The notes under the pieces are model-generated. The model was not told the origin of the DNA, made no database searches, and was given only the letters and a program-made list of their open reading frames with translations. Shown here piece after piece: positions 58,436-64,000 of a stretch of 64,000 bases of DNA. The position numbers and the translations under genes were made by a program. Source of the DNA: Psychromonas algicola (GTDB taxonomy: Bacteria > Pseudomonadota > Gammaproteobacteria > Enterobacterales > Psychromonadaceae); contig NZ_SNUB01000014.1 in NCBI RefSeq assembly GCF_004378355.1, positions 16,895-80,894 on the forward strand, read 5' to 3'. How positions within the stretch are numbered: the stretch's first letter is position 1; every line of letters begins with the position of its first letter.

Positions 58436-58798
58436 ATGATGGAAAAAAAAATTGGCATTATTAATCGACAAGCTCCTCATGGGAAAAGCCATGCTAGAGA
58501 AGCATTAGATTTAACTCTCGCTTTATCAGCTTTTAATGAATCCTTAAGCATCTTTTTTATTGGGGATGGGGTTTATCAATTAGTCGCAAAGCATCAAGCC
58601 GATCTTATTTTACAAAAAGATTTCCAACCCATGTTACAAATGTTGGATTTGTATGATGTGGAGCAAATTTATGTCTGCCAAATGTCTTTGGCTATACGCA
58701 ATATTTCAGTGGATGATTTAGTGATTAAAACCACCTTTCTGACGCCAGATGAAATGACAGCCTGTCTTGCTCGACAAGATCAATTACTGAGTTTTTAG
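58436..58798 (+). CDS. tusC: sulfur relay protein TusC
   Basis: 120 residues, DsrE/F fold: KIGIINRQAPHGKSHAREALD and FFIGDGVYQL. Structural partner of TusD and TusB. There are two tandem ATG codons at the start (58436 and 58439). It abuts tusB without a gap. Confidence 0.93.
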   Translation: MMEKKIGIINRQAPHGKSHAREALDLTLALSAFNESLSIFFIGDGVYQLVAKHQADLILQKDFQPMLQMLDLYDVEQIYVCQMSLAIRNISVDDLVIKTTFLTPDEMTACLARQDQLLSF

Positions 58799-59089
58799 AT
58801 GATATTACATACTGTAAAAAGTTCTCCTTTTAGTTCTTTTGCGTTAAAGGATTGTTTGAAACTATTAAATAATGACGATAAGTTGTTATTAATTAGTGAC
58901 GCTGTTACTGCCGTTAGTGCACCAGTGGATTGTCAGCCTGAACTCCTTAAACTTCACGACGAAAGACGTTTATTTATTTTAAAAGAAGATTTACAAGCGC
59001 GCGGACTCACTGCTGAATATGGGCGTGTTATTGACTATTCAGATTTTGTTAATTTAACTATCCAATGCCAAAGTCAGTTAGCTTGGTAA
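58799..59089 (+). CDS. tusB: sulfur relay protein TusB
   Basis: 96 residues: MILHTVKSSPFSSFALKDCL, LLLISDAVTAV and LKEDLQARGL, matching the DsrH family in length and order. It completes the TusBCD complex. As in E. coli the genes precede rpsL. Confidence 0.9.
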   Translation: MILHTVKSSPFSSFALKDCLKLLNNDDKLLLISDAVTAVSAPVDCQPELLKLHDERRLFILKEDLQARGLTAEYGRVIDYSDFVNLTIQCQSQLAW

Positions 59090-59190
59090 TTGTTAACGAA
59101 AATAAGTAAAATTTTTACCCTCTATCTCTTCCATCTTTCTGTTTTTTTCTTTTATCTTGTTTTGTGAACAAAAACACGATTGTCTAATTA

Positions 59191-59219
59191 TTGACTCGCC
59201 ATTCTAATCAGCGTAAACT
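59191..59219 (+). promoter_or_regulatory. sigma-70 promoter of the str operon (rpsL-rpsG-fusA-tuf)
   Basis: TTGACT, 17-bp spacer and TAAACT, about 55 bases before rpsL. A small dyad (ACCCTAA / TTTAGGGT, about 59227-59241) lies in the short leader. Confidence 0.8.
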
Positions 59220-59277
59220 CTTGCGACCCTAATCTTTAGGGTTTGATTTTTCACACACACTTAGGAGCTATTTAACA

Positions 59278-59652
59278 ATGGCAACAATTTCACAATTGGT
59301 ACGCAAACCGCGTAAGGACAAAGTTCAAAAAACTAACGTTCCTGCGCTAGAAGCGTGTCCACAAAAACGTGGTGTATGTACTCGTGTATATACTACTACA
59401 CCAAAAAAACCTAACTCGGCAATGCGTAAAGTTGCTCGTGTACGTCTAACTAACGGTTTCGAAGTAACTTCGTACATCGGTGGTGAAGGCCATAACTTGC
59501 AAGAGCATAGTGTAATCTTGATCCGCGGCGGTCGTGTAAAAGATTTACCGGGTGTTCGTTACCATACAGTTCGTGGTGCACTTGATACTTCAGGTGTAAC
59601 TGCACGTCGTAACGGTCGTTCTAAATACGGTGCTAAAAAGCCTAAATCTTAA
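59278..59652 (+). CDS. rpsL: 30S ribosomal protein S12
   Basis: 124 residues: [39 protein letters not shown] with Lys43 of the streptomycin-sensitive form, and [12 protein letters not shown]. The usual Leu in SALRKV is Met here. First gene of the str operon; AGGAGC precedes it. Confidence 0.98.
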   Translation: MATISQLVRKPRKDKVQKTNVPALEACPQKRGVCTRVYTTTPKKPNSAMRKVARVRLTNGFEVTSYIGGEGHNLQEHSVILIRGGRVKDLPGVRYHTVRGALDTSGVTARRNGRSKYGAKKPKS

Positions 59653-59709
59653 TACTTTCCGTAAGTAAGGCCAAACAAACACTATTTAAATTTAATATGT
59701 TTTGGGTAA

Positions 59710-60207
<498 letters not shown>

Positions 60208-60216
60208 AAAATACTT

Positions 60217-60242
60217 AGCACGGGCTTTTGCCTGTGCTTTTT
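60217..60242 (+). terminator. hairpin attenuator between rpsG and fusA
   Basis: AGCACGGGC (60217-60225), TTTT loop, GCCTGTGCT (60230-60238), then TTTTC. Nine pairs with one G-U. It may lower fusA-tuf transcription relative to rpsLG. Confidence 0.75.
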
Positions 60243-60283
60243 CGTTTCTATTTGCACAAAGCTTTATTTAAAAGGACATTGCA

Positions 60284-62380
60284 TTGTCACGTACAACTCC
60301 TATTGAGCGCTACCGTAATATCGGTATTGTCGCTCATGTCGATGCAGGTAAAACTACTACTACTGAACGTATATTGTTCTACACTGGCGTATCTCACCGA
60401 ATCGGTGAAGTACACGATGGTGCAGCAACGATGGATTGGATGGAGCAGGAGCAAGAGCGTGGTATTACTATCACTTCTGCTGCTACTACTACTTTCTGGC
60501 AAGGTATGCAAAATCAGTATGAGCAGCACCGCATCAACATTATCGATACACCTGGACACGTAGACTTCACGATTGAAGTTGAACGTTCTTTACGCGTATT
60601 AGATGGTGCTGTAGTTGTATTTTGTGGCTCGTCAGGTGTAGAGCCTCAATCAGAAACCGTTTGGCGCCAAGCTAATAAATACCACGTTCCGCGTGTTGTA
60701 TTTGTTAATAAAATGGACAGAACTGGAGCTGATTTTGAATCTGTACTTGAGCAAATTCGTAACCGCCTAGGCGCAACTTGTGTTCCTATTCATTTGAATA
60801 TTGGAACGGAAGATGAGTTTAGCGGTGTTATCGACCTAATTAAAATGAAAGCGATTAATTGGAACGATGCAGATCAAGGAATGACATTTGAATATGATGA
60901 CATTCCAGCTGACTTACTGGATCACGCGCAAGAATTGCACGATGAGATAGTAGAAACAGCAGCAGAAGCAAATGAAGAGCTGATGGATAAATACCTTGAA
61001 GAAGGTGAACTTTCAGAAGCAGACATCAAAGCAGGTTTACGTATTCGTACGTTAAACAATGAAATTGTACTAGCAACTTGTGGAAGTGCCTTTAAAAATA
61101 AAGGTGTTCAAGCAGTGTTAGATGCAGTGATTGACTATCTACCTTCTCCTGTAGAAGTTGAAGCTATTAAAGCTATCAATGGACATAACGACAAGGAAAT
61201 AGCATGTCCTGCTGAAGATGACGCTCCATTTGCTGCACTCGCATTTAAAATTGCAACCGACCCATTTGTGGGTACGTTAACATTTTTCCGAGTGTACTCA
61301 GGCGTAGTTAAGTCTGGTGACCAAGTATTTAATCCTATTAAAGGGAAAAAAGAGCGTTTAGGACGTATCGTACAGATGCATGCTAACGAACGTAAGGAAG
61401 TCAAAGAAGTCCGTGCTGGCGATATCGCTGCTGCGGTCGGTCTTAAAGACGTCACTACGGGAGAAACGCTTTGTGACCCTGGACATAATATTATACTTGA
61501 GCGTATGGATTTCCCTGAACCGGTTATTCAAATCGCGGTTGAGCCAAAAACCAAGGCAGACCAAGATAAATTAGCGCTAGCACTAGAAAAACTATCTGCC
61601 GAAGATCCTTCATTCCGTGTTGAAACGAATGAAGAATCTGGACAAATACTGATCTCTGGTATGGGTGAACTTCACCTTGATATCATTGTTGACCGTATGC
61701 GTCGTGAGTTTTCTGTTAATTGTAACGTGGGTAATCCTCAAGTTGCATACCGTGAAACTATCCGCAAAACGGTTGAAGTGGAAGGTAAATTTATTCGTCA
61801 AGGCGAAGGACCAAGCCATTATGGCCACGTCCAATTAAAACTAGAGCCGCTTGAAGCGGGATCAGGTTTTGAATTTGTGAACAAAATGGCTGACAATGTT
61901 ATTCCGAAAGAATACATTCCAGCAGTGAGCAAAGGCTGCGAAGAACAAATGAACCAAGGTGTGCTTGCTGGTTATCCAATGCTTGACGTTCGAGTCACTT
62001 TGCTCCATGGTACATACCATGAGGTTGACTCTAGCGAAATGGCATTTAAAATCGCTGGCATGATGGGTTTTAGAGATGGGGCATTAAAAGCTGATGCAAC
62101 AATTCTTGAGCCTGTGATGAAAGTCGAAGTAACGACTCCAGAGGATTGGATGGGTTCTGTTGTCGGCGACCTTAATAGTCGTCGAGGTATTATTGAAGGA
62201 ATGGACGATGGCCCTGGTGGCGTTAAAATCGTTCATGCTAAAGTACCGCTGTCTGAAATGTTTGGTTATGCAACCGCAGTTCGCTCAGCAACGCAGGGTC
62301 GCGCATCTTATTCTATGGAGTTTTTAGAGTACGCTGATGCGCCTAAAAAAATTGCTAACGCAATTATTGAAGCGAAATAA
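60284..62380 (+). CDS. fusA: elongation factor G, with an atypical domain IV tip loop
   Basis: 698 residues, TTG start at 60284 with an AAAAGGAC site. G-domain motifs are intact: [10 protein letters not shown], the switch I region [20 protein letters not shown] and NKMD. It is colinear with E. coli EF-G, including [19 protein letters not shown] and [14 protein letters not shown]. In domain IV, where EF-G has RQSGGRGQYGHV, residues 505-516 read [12 protein letters not shown], same length but six changes in the loop that enters the decoding centre. The gene also uses several ATA codons (for example at 60371 and 61493), which I did not notice in tuf. It is the only EF-G in the window and sits in its normal place. 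Confidence 0.95.
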   Translation: MSRTTPIERYRNIGIVAHVDAGKTTTTERILFYTGVSHRIGEVHDGAATMDWMEQEQERGITITSAATTTFWQGMQNQYEQHRINIIDTPGHVDFTIEVERSLRVLDGAVVVFCGSSGVEPQSETVWRQANKYHVPRVVFVNKMDRTGADFESVLEQIRNRLGATCVPIHLNIGTEDEFSGVIDLIKMKAINWNDADQGMTFEYDDIPADLLDHAQELHDEIVETAAEANEELMDKYLEEGELSEADIKAGLRIRTLNNEIVLATCGSAFKNKGVQAVLDAVIDYLPSPVEVEAIKAINGHNDKEIACPAEDDAPFAALAFKIATDPFVGTLTFFRVYSGVVKSGDQVFNPIKGKKERLGRIVQMHANERKEVKEVRAGDIAAAVGLKDVTTGETLCDPGHNIILERMDFPEPVIQIAVEPKTKADQDKLALALEKLSAEDPSFRVETNEESGQILISGMGELHLDIIVDRMRREFSVNCNVGNPQVAYRETIRKTVEVEGKFIRQGEGPSHYGHVQLKLEPLEAGSGFEFVNKMADNVIPKEYIPAVSKGCEEQMNQGVLAGYPMLDVRVTLLHGTYHEVDSSEMAFKIAGMMGFRDGALKADATILEPVMKVEVTTPEDWMGSVVGDLNSRRGIIEGMDDGPGGVKIVHAKVPLSEMFGYATAVRSATQGRASYSMEFLEYADAPKKIANAIIEAK

Positions 62381-62453
62381 AAAATAAATTAAACTACACC
62401 TTTCCATGTGATGGCATGTGGAGAGGTATTTACTGATAAAGAAGGTACACACT

Positions 62454-63638
62454 GTGTCTAAAGAAAAATTTGAACGTAATAAACCACATGTAAACGTAGG
62501 TACAATTGGCCACGTTGACCATGGTAAAACTACTTTAACAGCTGCAATCTCTGCTGTACTAACTAAGAAATTTGGTGGCGACACTAAAGATTTCTCTTCA
62601 ATCGATAATGCACCAGAAGAGCGTGAGCGTGGTATTACAATCAATACTTCTCACATCGAGTACGATACAGAAACTCGTCACTACGCACACGTAGACTGTC
62701 CTGGACATGCCGATTATGTTAAAAACATGATCACTGGTGCTGCTCAAATGGATGGTGGTATCTTAGTTGTTGCTGCAACAGATGGCCCTATGCCACAAAC
62801 TCGTGAGCACATCCTACTTTCTCGTCAAGTTGGTGTTCCACACTTAGTTGTTTTCTTAAACAAATGTGACATGGTTGATGATGAAGAACTACTAGAATTA
62901 GTAGAAATGGAAGTTCGTGAACTTCTTTCTGAATACGATTTCCCAGGTGACGACTTACCAGTTATCCTTGGTTCTGCTCTTAAAGCGCTTGAAGGCGAAG
63001 CTGAGTGGGAAGAGAAAATTGTTGAATTAGCTAACGCTCTAGATACTTACATCCCAGAGCCAGAGCGTGATATCGACAAACCATTCATTCTACCAATTGA
63101 AGATGTATTCTCAATTGCTGGTCGTGGTACTGTTGTTACAGGTCGTGTTGAGCGTGGTATTATCACTGTTGGTGATGCTGTTGAGATCGTTGGTCTTAAA
63201 GAAACTACTACTACTACTTGTACTGGTGTTGAAATGTTCCGTAAACTGCTTGACGAAGGTCGTGCTGGTGAGAACGTTGGTGTTCTTTTACGTGGTACTA
63301 AACGTGAAGATGTTGAACGTGGTCAAGTACTTGCTAAGCCTGGTTCAATCAACCCACATACTAAGTTCGAATCTGAAGTATACGTACTAAGTAAAGATGA
63401 AGGTGGTCGTCATACTCCATTCTTCAAAGGTTACCGTCCACAGTTCTACTTCCGTACAACTGACATCACAGGTGCTGTTGAGCTTCCTGAAGGTGTAGAA
63501 ATGGTAATGCCTGGTGATAACCTTAAGTTCGTTGTTGAACTAATTGGTCCAATCGCTATGGATGAAGGTCTACGTTTCGCTATCCGTGAAGGTGGCCGTA
63601 CTGTAGGTGCTGGTGTTGTTTCAACTATCATCGCGTAA
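62454..63638 (+). CDS. tuf: elongation factor Tu
   Basis: 394 residues from the GTG at 62454 ([20 protein letters not shown]), the same start codon and first residues as E. coli; an in-frame ATG at 62418 is rejected. [27 protein letters not shown] and NKCDM are the GTPase motifs; domains 2 and 3 are complete, ending [16 protein letters not shown]. It delivers aminoacyl-tRNA. Codon use is strongly biased. It is the last gene of the str operon and is followed by a terminator. Confidence 0.98.
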   Translation: MSKEKFERNKPHVNVGTIGHVDHGKTTLTAAISAVLTKKFGGDTKDFSSIDNAPEERERGITINTSHIEYDTETRHYAHVDCPGHADYVKNMITGAAQMDGGILVVAATDGPMPQTREHILLSRQVGVPHLVVFLNKCDMVDDEELLELVEMEVRELLSEYDFPGDDLPVILGSALKALEGEAEWEEKIVELANALDTYIPEPERDIDKPFILPIEDVFSIAGRGTVVTGRVERGIITVGDAVEIVGLKETTTTTCTGVEMFRKLLDEGRAGENVGVLLRGTKREDVERGQVLAKPGSINPHTKFESEVYVLSKDEGGRHTPFFKGYRPQFYFRTTDITGAVELPEGVEMVMPGDNLKFVVELIGPIAMDEGLRFAIREGGRTVGAGVVSTIIA

Positions 63639-63672
63639 TTTATAATTACTCGTTTTTAGTTTTACAATATAC

Positions 63673-63701
63673 AAAAAAGACAGCTTAAGCTGTCTTTTTT
63701 T
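63673..63701 (+). terminator. intrinsic terminator of the str operon
   Basis: A perfect 14-bp palindrome (63673-63686 with 63687-63700) with A and T runs at its ends, about 35 bases after tuf. Confidence 0.95.
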
Positions 63702-63726
63702 ATACCTATAGAAAAGTGTGCAAACC

Positions 63727-63831
63727 ATGGGTGAAGGTCTACGTTTCGCTATCCGTAAAGGTGGCGCTATACCCAAGTACATGTAGGTGCTGGTGTTGTT
63801 TCAGCTATCATCGCGACTGCGTTTAAATAAA
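63727..63831 (+). pseudogene. decayed copy of the tuf 3' end
   Basis: 63727-63765 repeats tuf from the codons [13 protein letters not shown] almost exactly (ATGGGTGAAGGTCTACG and so on), then about 16 unrelated bases (GCTATACCCAAGTACA), then 63782-63815 repeats the last 34 bases before the tuf stop with one change. The stop is lost and the frame is broken by the insert. Only the final 85 bp or so of a second tuf copy survive, directly after the tuf terminator. Confidence 0.9.
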
Positions 63832-63881
63832 CATTACGTAATATAGTTTTAAACTGCATTCAAAAAAGAGGGCTTAAGCTC

Positions 63882-64000
63882 TAATGCCGATCAGTTAAGA
63901 AAAATTAGTTGATTTTTACCCGAATGGGATCAGAATCCGATGTTCACTCAACATCGGATTTTTTTATGCCTTTAGATTACGATTTCCACTCACTCGAAGC
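63882..64000 (+). mobile_element. putative left end of an IS4-type insertion sequence (cut by the window edge)
   Basis: 63882-63899, TAATGCCGATCAGTTAAG, matches the terminal inverted repeat of IS4 as I remember it. It sits against a half palindrome (about 63862-63881) that looks like the left arm of a second tuf-type terminator. A strong hairpin follows at 63934-63960, as in IS elements that block outside transcription, then an ATG at 63967 opens a frame (MPLDYDFHSLE) that runs off the window. No transposase motif is visible. Confidence 0.55.
63934..63966 (+). terminator. intrinsic terminator inside the putative IS end
   Basis: A perfect 11-bp stem (63934-63944 with 63950-63960), 5-nt loop and a T-run. 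It would stop read-through into the frame that begins at 63967. Confidence 0.88.

Noticed and set aside
62418..62453. Upstream ATG start of tuf
   Set aside because: EF-Tu begins at the GTG at 62454 with the conserved [10 protein letters not shown]; the extra 12 residues are leader sequence.

Overview
The window looks like chromosomal DNA of a low-GC marine gammaproteobacterium. The ribosomal, RNA polymerase and translation-factor genes are gammaproteobacterial in order and residue numbering (for example rpoB Q513/D516 and rpoC D460/D462/D464). The assimilatory nitrate cluster with a fused phosphatase-kinase and the many small palindromic repeats fit a Psychromonas- or Moritella-like genus. 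That placement is inference; no 16S gene is present.

Left part (1-14.3 kb): the 3' part of cysG (siroheme synthesis), then a convergent three-gene ABC operon (ATPase, permease with a His/Asp/Glu-rich repeat loop, secreted DUF3299 protein) under two Zur-like operators, then nitrate assimilation: nasA on the minus strand, diverging from nirB-nirD-narK and a PP2C-Ser/Thr kinase fusion. CysG supplies siroheme to NirB, NarK imports nitrate, NasA makes nitrite and NirBD makes ammonium. The nirB leader has an intrinsic terminator that suggests attenuation.

Middle part (14.5-44.1 kb): a small Cys-rich protein and an rRNA-methyltransferase-like gene, then a large surface-polysaccharide locus. Gmm, ManC, ManB, Gmd, a GDP-fucose-synthase-like reductase and an aminotransferase-fold enzyme with His in place of the catalytic Lys form a GDP-colitose pathway (GDP-fucose is the alternative). 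Wzx, a GT10 and a GT11 fucosyltransferase-type enzyme, an acyltransferase, three other glycosyltransferases, a UDP-GlcA 4-epimerase, and a reductase / phosphoglycosyl transferase / 4,6-dehydratase initiation module follow. The set predicts a glycan with colitose, a uronic acid and an N-acetyl-6-deoxyhexosamine, close in composition to the Vibrio cholerae O139 antigen as I know it. A beta-CASP nuclease-like and a DHH phosphoesterase gene are embedded, then ugd and rmlBACD. Two small 'hitchhiker' genes (a frameshifted GxxExxY gene and a four-helix-bundle S23 gene) sit among sugar-nucleotide genes, surrounded by repeats. No wzy or wzz is visible.

Right part (44.4-64 kb): secE-nusG, rplKA, rplJL-rpoBC, ridA, tusDCB and rpsL-rpsG-fusA-tuf, in the classical order and with recognisable promoters, leaders and terminators. 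Oddities are an EF-G with an unusual domain IV tip loop, a decayed copy of the tuf 3' end just after tuf, and an apparent IS4-type left end running off the window.

Repeats are a theme: a REP-like two-hairpin element recurs in at least six gaps, including a diverged 79-bp tandem array after rpoC; there are also a 101-bp tandem repeat before gmd, heptamer arrays in the rml region and a 60-nt coding repeat in the permease.
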